A stretch of 64,000 nucleotides of DNA. It comes from Microbacterium rhizomatis (GTDB lineage: Bacteria > Actinomycetota > Actinomycetes > Actinomycetales > Microbacteriaceae). Positions 36,422 to 44,762 of this stretch are shown here, one piece after another. The position numbers and the translations under genes are program-made. Each line of letters begins with the position of its first letter. Position 1 is the stretch's first letter. The stretch spans positions 682,001 through 746,000 of the forward strand of contig NZ_VYSA01000002.1 in NCBI RefSeq assembly GCF_008710745.1, written 5' to 3'. The notes beneath the pieces were generated by a model. It searched no databases. It worked only from the letters and a program-made list of their open reading frames with translations, and had not been told where the DNA came from.

Positions 36422-37975
36422 TCAGTTCGGAACGACGACGGCCGCGCCGTCGGCACGGGGGTCGCTCGCTGCGTCGAGCGTGGTGAAGCCGTCGTGAGAG
36501 GTACGGCGGACGACCTGGACGTGCCCGGCCGAATCGTCGGGTCCGGCGAAGCGGGCGACGGGGAGGGGGATGCTCTCGGCATACGCGACGAGCTCGTCGT
36601 CGGCGCCGGGCTCGGCGACGAACGTGAGCTCCGCATGGCCGAGGTCGACGTCGCCGATCACCCAGCGGGGGCGAGCGAGCGTGTCGCCGAGCGCGACGGC
36701 GGGGTCACGCAGCTGCGGGATCAGCTGGGCCAGGATCCACGGCTGAGCACGCCCGCCCTGGCAGCCGGCGACCACGAGCACGTCGTCGTCCTCGATGATG
36801 ACGGGGCACAGCGTGTGCGGCGGCCGCGCGCCGGGCAGCAGCCGCGCGGGCGACGCGAGGTCGAGCGAGAACGCGGCGCCGCGATTGTGGAGCACAATGC
36901 CGGTCGCGGGGTCGAGCATCCCGGCGCCGAAGGTCATGTACACGCTCTGCACGATCGTGACGCCCCAGCCCTCGGCATCGGCGGCCGTGATCGCGACCGT
37001 ATCGCCGTGAGCGGGCGATTCACCGGCCATCGCCGACTCTGCGCCGGCGAGGGCGAGCAGCGCGGCGGCAGACGCGGGGCCGGTGCGCGGATCGCCGAGG
37101 TGCGCGGCACGTGACCGCACTCCGAGGAGCGAGGCATCCAGCAGCAGGTTTCCGGGATCGCGAGCGGGGTCGTTCTCGGACGCGTCTTCGGCGGCGGCGG
37201 CGACTCCGAGCAGGAGCGCTCCTACCGAAGGCGGCGGGGCCGCGAACCATCGCGCTCCGGCGATCGTCGCCTCGACGGGCGACCCGACCTCGGCGGCATG
37301 CGCGCGGAAGTCGTCGATGCGGTGGGTTCCTCCGGCACGCGTCAGCGCCTCGACGAGCAGCTCCGCGGTGACCCCGTCGTAGATGTCACGCGGATCGTCG
37401 GCGAGGCGGCGGAGCGTCGCGGCCAGCGCCGGCTGGCGGAGGCTGTCGCCCTCGCGGAGCATCGACCCGCCCGGCGCGAAGACCTCGGCCAGTCCGGCAT
37501 CGGCGCGGATCTGCTCGACGCGCGAATCGATCGCGCGCTCCAGACCCGCGCTCACGGGCGTGCCGCGATCGGCGGTCTCAGCGGCATCGAGCAAGGCCGC
37601 GCGCAGCGGAAGCCGCGCGCCGAGCTCGGCGATCGCCGTCCAGCCTGCGACGATCCCTGGAACGGTGACGGTGTGCGCGCCCTGTCGGGGCATCGTCGTC
37701 CAGTTGCGGGCGATCGAGAGGATATCGGCGGGCGCCGCGCCCGCAGAGACGATCGACAGCGTCTCGCCCGCGGGGGTGCGGACCAGGGCGATCAGATCGC
37801 CGCCCAGCGAACACTGGTGCGGATAGACGACGCTCAGCATCGCGGCGGCCGCGAGCGCGGCATCCAGGGCGTTTCCTCCCGCCGCGATCGCGCGCTCGGC
37901 CGCGGCGACGGCCGCGGTGTGCGGAGCGGCGATCGCGACGGGGGCAGCGACGCGTGCGGAGAGATCGGATCGCAT
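36422..37975 (-). CDS. Gamma-glutamyltransferase-like Ntn hydrolase
   Basis: A 517-residue protein of the gamma-glutamyltransferase family, which removes or transfers the glutamyl group of gamma-glutamyl amides. 'AAERAIAAGGNALDAALAAAAMLSVV' opens the large subunit; the self-cleavage site with nucleophilic Thr is in 'HGDTVAITAAD'; 'FGAGMLDPATGIVLHNRGAAF' follows. No signal peptide is seen, so it may work in the cytoplasm, unlike most homologues. Its start lies 1 bp past the stop of the sarcosine-oxidase-like gene. It could reverse the ligation by the glutamine-synthetase-like enzyme at 12670-14199. Confidence 0.88.
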   Translation of the reverse strand: MRSDLSARVAAPVAIAAPHTAAVAAAERAIAAGGNALDAALAAAAMLSVVYPHQCSLGGDLIALVRTPAGETLSIVSAGAAPADILSIARNWTTMPRQGAHTVTVPGIVAGWTAIAELGARLPLRAALLDAAETADRGTPVSAGLERAIDSRVEQIRADAGLAEVFAPGGSMLREGDSLRQPALAATLRRLADDPRDIYDGVTAELLVEALTRAGGTHRIDDFRAHAAEVGSPVEATIAGARWFAAPPPSVGALLLGVAAAAEDASENDPARDPGNLLLDASLLGVRSRAAHLGDPRTGPASAAALLALAGAESAMAGESPAHGDTVAITAADAEGWGVTIVQSVYMTFGAGMLDPATGIVLHNRGAAFSLDLASPARLLPGARPPHTLCPVIIEDDDVLVVAGCQGGRAQPWILAQLIPQLRDPAVALGDTLARPRWVIGDVDLGHAELTFVAEPGADDELVAYAESIPLPVARFAGPDDSAGHVQVVRRTSHDGFTTLDAASDPRADGAAVVVPN

Positions 37976-37976
37976 G

Positions 37977-39077
37977 TCAGATCCCCCGGCGTGCGGTCGA
38001 GACGAACGCGAGATCGTCGCGAGCAATCCCGTCGGCGAGGTCGGCGGCAGCGTCGCCGATCGCGGGTGCGAACTTGAAGCCGTGCCCCGAGCACGCGGAG
38101 ACGACCACGACCTGGGGGGTCTCGGCGAGCGGCCCGATGATGAAGCGCTTGTCTTCGGTCATCGTGTACAGGCAAGCGGTCGCCTCGAGGTCGCGGTGAT
38201 CGAGGCCGGGAACGTACTCCGACAAGAGCGCCAGCATCTCGGCGACCTCCGCATCGGTGGGGGCGGCGACGGCGACCTCCGGATCCCACACTCTTCGGGC
38301 ATCGACGCCGAGCTTGACGCCGTTGCCGTCGGCGTCGGGGATGCCGAAGACCAGGCCGCCCTCGCGATCCACCGAGAACGCCCCGAGCCCCGGCGGCCGT
38401 CCTCGCTTCTGGCCCGGGGCGACCGTGACGGTGAGGATCCGCCACACCTCGAGGAGCGGAGCGAGCTGCGGCACGATCGAGGCGGCGAAGGCCCCGGCGG
38501 CGATGACCAGCCGATCCGCGCGCAGGGTTCCGGCATCCGTCCGCACCTCCACGCCGTCGCCGATGGCGTCCCACCCGAGCAGCCGTTCGTCGAAGCGCAG
38601 GTCGGCGCCGTGGCCTTCGGCGACCGCGCGCAACGCGGCGAGCCCCCGAGAGGCCTCGACGACACCGGCGTGCGGGTCGTAGACCGCGCGATACCCGTCG
38701 GGAACACGGAAGTCGGGCATGAGCCGCTCGAGCTCTGCGCGATCCTCGACGAGCACGCAGTCCGGGCCCTGCAGCTGCGATTCGCCGGCGTGCGCGTAGA
38801 GCCCGCCCGTGATGTGCAGCAGCGTCTGGCCCGTCTCGCGCTCGAGGCTCTCCCAGCCGCGGAAGGCACGATCCACGAGATCGTTCCACACGGGATTGGG
38901 GTAGGCCCGCCGGATCATCCGCGTACGACCGTGCGACGATCCGCGCACGTGGTCGACGGCGAAACGGTCGATCGCGATCACGCGCCTCCCGCGACGAGCG
39001 AGGCTCGCGGCGGTCGCGCTGCCGTGGATGCCGGCGCCGATGACGATGACATCCGCGTCCGAGGATCTCCCAGCCAT
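37977..39077 (-). CDS. Sarcosine-oxidase-like FAD amine oxidase (MSOX/DAO family)
   Basis: A 366-residue flavoprotein oxidising secondary or N-methyl amines. The FAD-binding GxGxxG is G14-x-G16-x2-G19 ('VIGAGIHGSATA'); 'SSHGRTRMIRRAY' is typical of monomeric sarcosine oxidase; Cys in 'EATACLYTMTEDKRFIIG' matches the residue that binds FAD covalently. Start at 39077 lies 1 bp past the aminotransferase stop. In this operon it may N-demethylate or deaminate an intermediate of the same amine. Confidence 0.92.
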   Translation of the reverse strand: MAGRSSDADVIVIGAGIHGSATAASLARRGRRVIAIDRFAVDHVRGSSHGRTRMIRRAYPNPVWNDLVDRAFRGWESLERETGQTLLHITGGLYAHAGESQLQGPDCVLVEDRAELERLMPDFRVPDGYRAVYDPHAGVVEASRGLAALRAVAEGHGADLRFDERLLGWDAIGDGVEVRTDAGTLRADRLVIAAGAFAASIVPQLAPLLEVWRILTVTVAPGQKRGRPPGLGAFSVDREGGLVFGIPDADGNGVKLGVDARRVWDPEVAVAAPTDAEVAEMLALLSEYVPGLDHRDLEATACLYTMTEDKRFIIGPLAETPQVVVVSACSGHGFKFAPAIGDAAADLADGIARDDLAFVSTARRGI

Positions 39078-39078
39078 C

Positions 39079-40338
39079 TCAGCGCGTCCCGTTCCCGGAC
39101 GCGATCGCCTCCACGCCTTCGAGAAGGGCGGCGAAGTCGGCCGCGTCGTTGTAGACGTGCGGTGACGCACGCACCACCGAGGGTATCCCCCGCGCGCCGA
39201 GATCCCATTGGCCGTGGGTCGCCGGCACCGAGACGACGCGCACGTTGCGGTCCGCCAGCGCCAGCGCCACCGCGCTGGCTTCGACGCCCTCGACGGTGAA
39301 TGTGACGATGGCCGACGAAACCTCCGCGGGATCGGCGAGCGTGACGCCGTCGATCCCCGCCAGAGCCGAGCGCAGGTCATCTCCGGTGCGGCACAGCCAC
39401 TCCTGCGTCTCGGTGACGCCGCGGTCCAGCGCTTCGCGGATGGCCGTTCCGAGCCCGAGGCGATTGGCCACCGACGACTCCCAGCTCTCGAAGCGTCGCG
39501 CCGAAGGGGTCAGTTCCCACTTCGCCGCTTCCGTCCACTGCGCTCCGCGGACATCGGGCGACAGGGGCAGCAGACGCTCGAGCAGCTCGGCGCGGACGTA
39601 CGCGAACGCGGTGCCGCGCGGACTGCGCAAGAATTTGCGGCCGGTCGTGACGAGGATGTCGCAGCCCGCCTCGACGACGTCGGTGCGGAGGTGGCCGGTC
39701 GACTGCGTCGCGTCGAGGATGTAGGTCGCCCCGTGCGTGCGAGCCACCGCGCCGATCTGCGCAACCGGTTCGACCAGGCCCGAAGAGGTGGGGATGTGCG
39801 CCACGCTCAGAAGGGTCGGCCGGCCGTCGGAGAGCAGGGCGTCCAGCGCCTCGACGTCCACTCGCCGCGCCCCATCGACAGGAGCGATGACCAGCTCGAT
39901 GTCGAGCTCGCGCGCCAGCGTCATGAGGTGCAGGGCGTGGCTCACGTACGTCGTGGTCGAGGCCACGATGCGGTCGCCCCGCGAGAGTCGCAGGGAGTCG
40001 AGCATGACGCGGAGCCCCGTCGATGCGCTGTCGAAGAGGGCGATCTCGGATGCTGTCGCACCGACGAGTTCGGCTGCTGCGGCGTAGACGTCATCGACGC
40101 GGTCGCGGGCTTGCGCCGCCGCTTCGTAACCGCCGCGTGCCTCCTCGAGTCGGAGGTGGTCGACCACCGTCGCAAGCACGCCGACCGAGGGTAACGCGGA
40201 GCCGGCAGCGTTGAAATGACGCGAGAGCGTCGCCCCCCGCGTGAGGAGGCGTTCGCGCTCGAGATCGAGGCGCGGCCGGGTGGCGTCCGTGGGTTCCGCC
40301 ATGCCTGGCGCGGCATCCGTCGCGTCGACCGAACTCAT
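39079..40338 (-). CDS. Class V aminotransferase-like PLP enzyme
   Basis: A 419-residue fold-type I PLP enzyme of the isopenicillin-N-epimerase/cysteine-desulfurase-like group. The PLP Lys is in 'TTGRKFLRSPRGTAF', the Asp in 'YILDATQSTGH', with 'STTTYVSH' in the phosphate-binding region. First gene of the operon running to 33887 and directly behind operator E. Start: ATG 40338 (GGAAAGG 11 bp upstream); a GTG at 40347 is also possible. Such enzymes cleave C-S or C-N bonds or racemise amino acids; which applies here cannot be told. Confidence 0.88.
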   Translation of the reverse strand: MSSVDATDAAPGMAEPTDATRPRLDLERERLLTRGATLSRHFNAAGSALPSVGVLATVVDHLRLEEARGGYEAAAQARDRVDDVYAAAAELVGATASEIALFDSASTGLRVMLDSLRLSRGDRIVASTTTYVSHALHLMTLARELDIELVIAPVDGARRVDVEALDALLSDGRPTLLSVAHIPTSSGLVEPVAQIGAVARTHGATYILDATQSTGHLRTDVVEAGCDILVTTGRKFLRSPRGTAFAYVRAELLERLLPLSPDVRGAQWTEAAKWELTPSARRFESWESSVANRLGLGTAIREALDRGVTETQEWLCRTGDDLRSALAGIDGVTLADPAEVSSAIVTFTVEGVEASAVALALADRNVRVVSVPATHGQWDLGARGIPSVVRASPHVYNDAADFAALLEGVEAIASGNGTR

Positions 40339-40357
40339 CTCTTTCACGCCCTTTCCG

Positions 40358-40385
40358 AGGATCCAAAAGTAGCATATGTGGATCC
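40358..40385 (-). promoter_or_regulatory. Paired GGATCC operator, site E, in front of the amine operon
   Basis: AGGATCC (40358-40364) and TGGATCC (40379-40385) are 21 bp apart, 20-47 bp upstream of the aminotransferase start. On the minus strand the -10-like TATGCT lies between them. The identical layout to sites A, B and D, 24 kb away, ties this operon to the GntR regulator. Confidence 0.72.
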
Positions 40386-40608
40386 AACCTTGATTCAGGC
40401 CGAGGAGACGTCATGCGCCGGAAACGAAGTTGCGTGATAATCGGAGCGCAACGTAAGCCGTTGCGGGCCCACCGGGCCACAAGATCTCGGTGGAGTGTGA
40501 GAGATGTCGGAGTCTCCCCGTGCAGCCCGCGGTTCTGGATCGTGGGCGTGACCCCGCGGCGGCTTCTTCATCCTCATTTCCTGTCAATCGGTACGAAATG
40601 AGAAGCAG
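40386..40608 (+). promoter_or_regulatory. Long leader with predicted hairpins before the flavin reductases
   Basis: About 220 bp without coding potential precede the ATG at 40609. It contains CGCAACG-TAAGC-CGTTGCG (a perfect 7-bp stem), GGCCC-ACC-GGGCC, and a further GGAG/CTCC-bounded segment. This much pairing in a 5' leader suggests an RNA regulator, but I cannot match it to a known riboswitch; it lacks the conserved core of the FMN riboswitch. Confidence 0.4.
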
Positions 40609-41166
40609 ATGGCACTGACAGCAACGATCGTGGTCGGCAATCCCAAGCCGAAGTCCCGGACCCTCAAGGTGGCCGAGACCCTGGTCGAGAAGCTCTTGAC
40701 CCATGGCTCGTACGATCTCGAGATCATCGATCTGGCCGATCACACCTCCGAGATCTTCGCGTGGCCGTCGGAACGGATGGCCGCCCTGAACGCCCGCGTC
40801 GCGGAGAGCGATCTGGCGGTGTTCGCCTCGCCCACCTACAAGGCCAGCTACACCGGCCTTCTGAAGGCCTTCCTCGACCGGTATCCGGCGAACGGACTCG
40901 CCGGGGTCACGGCGATCCCGGTGCACACCGGTGGCGACCTCACGCACGCGATGGGGCCGACCGTCAACCTCGCGCCGCTGCTGGTCGAGCTGGGAGCGAT
41001 CGTGCCCGGCCGCGGCTTCTACTTCGTCGCCGGGCAGATGGACCACCTCGATCAGATCGCCGGGCAGGCCGCCGCCGAGTACGCGAGCAACCTCGCGCGC
41101 CTCGCCGGGGTGGCCGCGCACACCCGCGCGGCAGCCGTGGCCCCTTCCCTCTCGCCCCTCGCGTGA
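40609..41166 (+). CDS. NADPH-dependent FMN reductase (SsuE/MsuE-like)
   Basis: A 185-residue flavodoxin-like reductase. 'TIVVGNPKPKSRTLKVAE' binds the FMN phosphate and 'FASPTYKASYTGLLKAFLD' is the conserved second loop. It makes FMNH2 for a partner monooxygenase. Start ATG 40609 behind GAGAAGCAG. A second flavin reductase follows 14 bp downstream, yet no flavin-dependent monooxygenase is present in the window. Confidence 0.92.
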   Translation: MALTATIVVGNPKPKSRTLKVAETLVEKLLTHGSYDLEIIDLADHTSEIFAWPSERMAALNARVAESDLAVFASPTYKASYTGLLKAFLDRYPANGLAGVTAIPVHTGGDLTHAMGPTVNLAPLLVELGAIVPGRGFYFVAGQMDHLDQIAGQAAAEYASNLARLAGVAAHTRAAAVAPSLSPLA

Positions 41167-41180
41167 CGAATAGCGTGACC

Positions 41181-41729
41181 ATGAGAAGCGAGAACACGCG
41201 CATGACCATCGCCCCGGAAGAGCCCGCCCTCCCGTCGCCCGAGGTCGATCCGCGGATCTTCCGCGACACGCTCGGGCACTACGCGTCGGGCATCACGATC
41301 ATCAGCGGTATCGACGACGACGGGCCGATCGGCTTCACCTGCCAGTCCTTCTACTCGGTCTCGGTGGACCCCCCTCTGGTGTCGTTCAGCGTCATGACGA
41401 CCTCTACGACCTACCCGCGCGTGCGCGAGACGGGTCGCTTCGCCGTCAACGTGCTCGCGCACGACCAGCACGCGGTGTCGAATCAGTTCGCCCGCAAGGG
41501 GACCGACAAGTGGGCGGGTATCGACTGGCGGCCGGCGCGTTCCGGCGACCCGGTGATCCTCGACACGCTCATGTGGCTGGACTGCGAGATCTGGGCGGAG
41601 CACGAAGCCGGCGATCATCAGATCGTGATCGGGCGCGTCATCGAGATGAGCCCGCCGGCGTGGCACAAAGAAGAGCCCTTGCTCTATTTCCGGGGGCAGT
41701 ACCGGCACCTGCGGGAGGTGGCCTCCTAG
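41181..41729 (+). CDS. Flavin reductase (HpaC-like, FMN-binding split barrel)
   Basis: A 182-residue flavin reductase: 'RDTLGHYASGITIISG', 'GFTCQSFYSVSVDPPLVSFSV', 'RFAVNVLAHDQ' and the terminal 'EPLLYFRGQYRHL' are diagnostic. It supplies reduced flavin to two-component monooxygenases. ATG 41181 is used; ATG 41202 also begins before the domain. Probably cotranscribed with the FMN reductase upstream. It converges on the arsenic operon, whose stop is 9 bp away. Confidence 0.9.
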   Translation: MRSENTRMTIAPEEPALPSPEVDPRIFRDTLGHYASGITIISGIDDDGPIGFTCQSFYSVSVDPPLVSFSVMTTSTTYPRVRETGRFAVNVLAHDQHAVSNQFARKGTDKWAGIDWRPARSGDPVILDTLMWLDCEIWAEHEAGDHQIVIGRVIEMSPPAWHKEEPLLYFRGQYRHLREVAS

Positions 41730-41737
41730 TACCTCTC

Positions 41738-43108
41738 TTACGGGTGTGTGCGCGACCAGGCCTGCGTGGCCACCTGGACGGCATCCCAGGGCGACCCGAG
41801 CGGCGGGGTGTAAGAGAGGTCGAGATCCGAGACCTGCTCGACCGTGAGGCCTGCGAAGAGGGCGGTCGCGAACGTGTCGATCCGCTTGGCGGTCTCGGTA
41901 CCGAGACGGCCGACCATCTGCGCGCCCAGGAGGAGCCTGCTCCGGGTGTCGCCGGTGATCCGGATGCTCAGGGGCTGCGCGCCGGGGAAGTACCGTTTGT
42001 GATCGTCGGCGATGATCTCCGTGGTGGCGGGCCGGTAGCCCGCGGCGAGGGCCTCGTGCTCGCGGAGCCCGCTGCGGGCAGCGACGAGGTCGAACACCTT
42101 CACAACCTGGGTGCCGACGGATCCGGCGAACTGCGCGGAGCCGCCCAGGGCGTTCTCGCCCGCGATGCGACCCTGCTTGTGCGCGGTGGTGCCGAGCGGC
42201 AGATACGTGCTGCCGAGGAGGACGTGGTGAGTGGTGACGCCGTCGCCGGCGGCGAACACGTGCGGGAGGCCGGTGCGCATCCGCTCGTCGACCACGACCG
42301 CGCCGCCCGCTCCCAGCCTGGCGCCCGCCGCCTCGAGGAGGGCCGTGTTCGGCCGCACGCCGACGACCGCCAGCACGAGGTCGGCGGTGTGAGTGACCGC
42401 CCGGCCGTCGCGTTCGGCGTGCACGGCGAGACCCGCGGCGGTCTTCTCCACGGAGCGGACGGTGGTACCGGTGTGCACGGTGACACCGTGCCGGACGACC
42501 TCGGCGCGGACGAGGGCGCCCAGTTCGGGATCGATGGTCGAGAGCACTTCGGGCCCGCGCTGCAGCTGCGTGACCTGGATGCCCCGCCCGGTGAACCCCT
42601 CGGCCATCTCGAGGCCGACATACCCGGCGCCGATGATGATCGCCGTCTTCGGATCGCGCTCGGTGAGGTGCTCGTCCAGGGCGAAGGTGTCTCCCATCGA
42701 GTGGATGACGTGGACCCCGTCGGCGGGGGTGAGCTGCTCGAGTCCGGCGATGCCCGCGTACGCGGGTAGGGCCCCGGTGCCGACGACGAGTTCGTCATAG
42801 CTGATCTGCGACTCCGCGCCGCTGATGTCGCGTACCGTCAGACGTTGCCCGCCGACGTCGATGCTCGTCGCGAGGGTGTCGAGGCGCAGGCGCATTCCGG
42901 TGGCTTCGAGGTCGGCGTGCGTGCGGTGCGCGAGCGACTGCCAGGGCTTCACGTCGCCGGAGAAGAAGTACGGGATGCCACAGATCGAGTAGTTCGGATA
43001 CGCGTCGGCGACGACCACGGTCACATCGACGGTGGGATCGAGTTCGCGGGCGCGGAGCGCGGCGGAGATGCCGGCATCGCTGCCGCCGATGGCGACGAGG
43101 TGGGTCAT
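41738..43108 (-). CDS. FAD/NAD(P)-dependent disulfide reductase in the arsenic operon (CoA-disulfide-reductase-like)
   Basis: A 456-residue flavoprotein: 'LVAIGGSDAGISAALRA' (FAD), 'NYSICGIPYF' with the redox Cys found in CoA-disulfide reductase and NADH oxidase, 'AIIIGAGYVGLEMAE' (NAD(P)H) and 'HVFAAGDGVTTHH'. The C-terminal part is the usual dimerisation domain. Its start overlaps the aquaporin stop by ATGA. It may regenerate the thiol used for arsenate reduction or keep a low-molecular-weight thiol reduced; the exact thiol is unknown. Confidence 0.88.
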   Translation of the reverse strand: MTHLVAIGGSDAGISAALRARELDPTVDVTVVVADAYPNYSICGIPYFFSGDVKPWQSLAHRTHADLEATGMRLRLDTLATSIDVGGQRLTVRDISGAESQISYDELVVGTGALPAYAGIAGLEQLTPADGVHVIHSMGDTFALDEHLTERDPKTAIIIGAGYVGLEMAEGFTGRGIQVTQLQRGPEVLSTIDPELGALVRAEVVRHGVTVHTGTTVRSVEKTAAGLAVHAERDGRAVTHTADLVLAVVGVRPNTALLEAAGARLGAGGAVVVDERMRTGLPHVFAAGDGVTTHHVLLGSTYLPLGTTAHKQGRIAGENALGGSAQFAGSVGTQVVKVFDLVAARSGLREHEALAAGYRPATTEIIADDHKRYFPGAQPLSIRITGDTRSRLLLGAQMVGRLGTETAKRIDTFATALFAGLTVEQVSDLDLSYTPPLGSPWDAVQVATQAWSRTHP

Positions 43109-43860
43109 GAGGCGTCCTTCTCGGGGTCGGTGAGGGTGTGCGAGACGGTGAGGTCGTCGGCCGCGGCGGCGGCGTGCGGGAACAGCAGCACGGCGAGCGC
43201 GATCCCGATGCCGCAGCCGACGAACTGGGCGGCGAGGAACGGCAGAACGGAGGTCGGCGCGATGCCGGCGAACGTGTCGGTGAACATGCGCCCGATCGTC
43301 ACAGCAGGGTTCGCGAAGGATGTGGAGCTGGTGAACCAGTACGCAGCCCCGATGTAGGCGCCGACCGCTGCGGCGATGACAGGGGTGCTGCGGTGGGCAC
43401 GGGCCAGGCCGATGATCAGGAGCACGAGCCCCGCTGTCGCGACGATCTCGGCGAGGAACGTCGCCGGGGTTGCACGGTTCGTCGTCGACAGCGCGGTCGG
43501 CGTGGCGAACATGGCGTTTGCCAGCACCGCTCCCCCGACCGCGCCGGTCACTTGAGCCAGCACGTACAGCCCGAGCAGCGTCAACGGGATGCCGGTGCGC
43601 GGGCGGTTCTGGCGGGGTCGTCCGAGGAACGCATCGGCGAGCGAGACGACGGGGTTGAAGTGCGCACCCGAGACCGGACCGAGGAGCAGGATCAGTACGG
43701 CCAGGCCGAGGGCGGTGGCGATCGAGTTCTCGAGGAGCTGCAGCCCGGGGTCGGTGGAGAGCCGGGATGCGGCGATTCCCGAACCGACGACGATCGTCAC
43801 CAGCATCCCGGTACCGAGAAGTTCGGCACCGGCGCGGCGCAGCACGGCGATCGTGTTCAT
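43105..43860 (-). CDS. Aquaglyceroporin of the arsenic operon (AqpS-like)
   Basis: A 251-residue MIP-family channel with six hydrophobic helices and both half-helix motifs: 'HFNPVVS' (NPV variant) and 'FANPAVT' (NPA). In the S. meliloti type of arsenic operon such a channel replaces an As(III) pump, letting arsenite leave down its gradient after arsenate reduction. It is divergent from the ArsR-ArsC fusion gene, with a shared operator between them. The tail after the last helix is short and acidic. Confidence 0.9.
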   Translation of the reverse strand: MNTIAVLRRAGAELLGTGMLVTIVVGSGIAASRLSTDPGLQLLENSIATALGLAVLILLLGPVSGAHFNPVVSLADAFLGRPRQNRPRTGIPLTLLGLYVLAQVTGAVGGAVLANAMFATPTALSTTNRATPATFLAEIVATAGLVLLIIGLARAHRSTPVIAAAVGAYIGAAYWFTSSTSFANPAVTIGRMFTDTFAGIAPTSVLPFLAAQFVGCGIGIALAVLLFPHAAAAADDLTVSHTLTDPEKDAS

Positions 43861-43868
43861 GAGATCCC

Positions 43869-43901
43869 ATCTTGACGAGACGAATATATCTCAGTCAAGA
43901 T
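43869..43901. promoter_or_regulatory. Inverted repeat in the divergent arsenic promoter
   Basis: ATCTTGAC (43869-43876) and GTCAAGAT (43894-43901) form a perfect inverted repeat around 17 AT-rich bases (GAATATATC). It fills the 48-bp gap between the two divergent starts, so one ArsR-type protein can control both units. The ArsR-ArsC gene starts only 8 bp beyond it and lacks an SD, suggesting a short or absent leader. Confidence 0.75.
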
Positions 43902-43908
43902 TGAGTCA

Positions 43909-44580
43909 ATGAACGCTGAGCGACTTTCTCTTGAGCGGCGAGCACGAAAGCACGCTGCGCTGGCAGACCCCGCGAGGCTGCGGATGCTCGACCTCCTCAC
44001 CCTCGGAGACCTGTCACCGACGGAGCTGCGCGAAGACCTCGATCTGCCCTCGAATCTGATCGCCCATCACCTGAAGGTTCTGGCGCGCGAAGGCCTGATC
44101 AGCCGCCGACGGTCCGAGGGCGACGGCCGGCGCACGTATGTCACCCTCCTGCCGGACGGGCTCGCCGACCTCGACCCCGCGGCGAGCGCCGGTGCGCAAC
44201 GAGTGGTGTTCGTCTGCTCCGCCAACTCCGCACGCTCTCAGCTCGCGCAGGCGTTGTGGAACGACGTCAGCGAAATCCCCGCGGTCAGCGCCGGCACACA
44301 TCCCGCCGCCGCCGTGGCGCCGGGCGCTCTGGCGGCGGCCGCCCGGCACGGGCTGGACCTGACCGGCATCACGCCGCAGCAGATCGCGGGACTCGTGCGC
44401 GACACCGATTTCGTGATCACCGTCTGCGACCGGGCGCACGAGGAGTTCACCGCCGCCTCCGCGCACTGGTCAGTGCCCGATCCGGTGCCTGTCGCCACCG
44501 ACGAGGCGTTCGAAGCCGCCTTCGCCGACCTCACCGCCCGCGTAGGTCGGCTGGCGCCGCGGTTGCTCGCGCCGGCCTGA
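43909..44580 (+). CDS. ArsR-ArsC fusion: winged-helix repressor joined to arsenate reductase
   Basis: A 223-residue fusion. Residues 1-90 are an ArsR-type winged helix ('LADPARLRMLDLL', 'LDLPSNLIAHHLKVL'); residues 97-220 are a low-molecular-weight phosphatase/arsenate reductase domain with the P-loop C103-x5-R109 ('FVCSANSARS'), C173 and the general acid D191 ('VPDPV'). It should reduce As(V) and sense As(III). There is no Cys in the first 102 residues, so the metal-binding cysteines of classical ArsR are missing from the DNA-binding domain and sensing may use the reductase domain. Confidence 0.93.
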   Translation: MNAERLSLERRARKHAALADPARLRMLDLLTLGDLSPTELREDLDLPSNLIAHHLKVLAREGLISRRRSEGDGRRTYVTLLPDGLADLDPAASAGAQRVVFVCSANSARSQLAQALWNDVSEIPAVSAGTHPAAAVAPGALAAAARHGLDLTGITPQQIAGLVRDTDFVITVCDRAHEEFTAASAHWSVPDPVPVATDEAFEAAFADLTARVGRLAPRLLAPA

Positions 44581-44762
44581 CCCGTCCCGACCGACGCCAT
44601 CCCGACTCCAGCGTGGGCGATTTCTCGCGGGCGGGTGATGGTTGGCGTCGAACTGGCTCCTCGTCATCGAGGACTCGGGGAGAGGATTTCGGCCTCTGTC
44701 ATCTCACGGTTGATCGGCTATCCAGTGGCGTAGCGCATCCAGAAGCGGTGCATCGATACGAG

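Noticed and set aside
40386..40608. FMN riboswitch upstream of the flavin reductases
   Set aside because: The conserved FMN-aptamer core sequences are not present; only generic hairpins can be seen.
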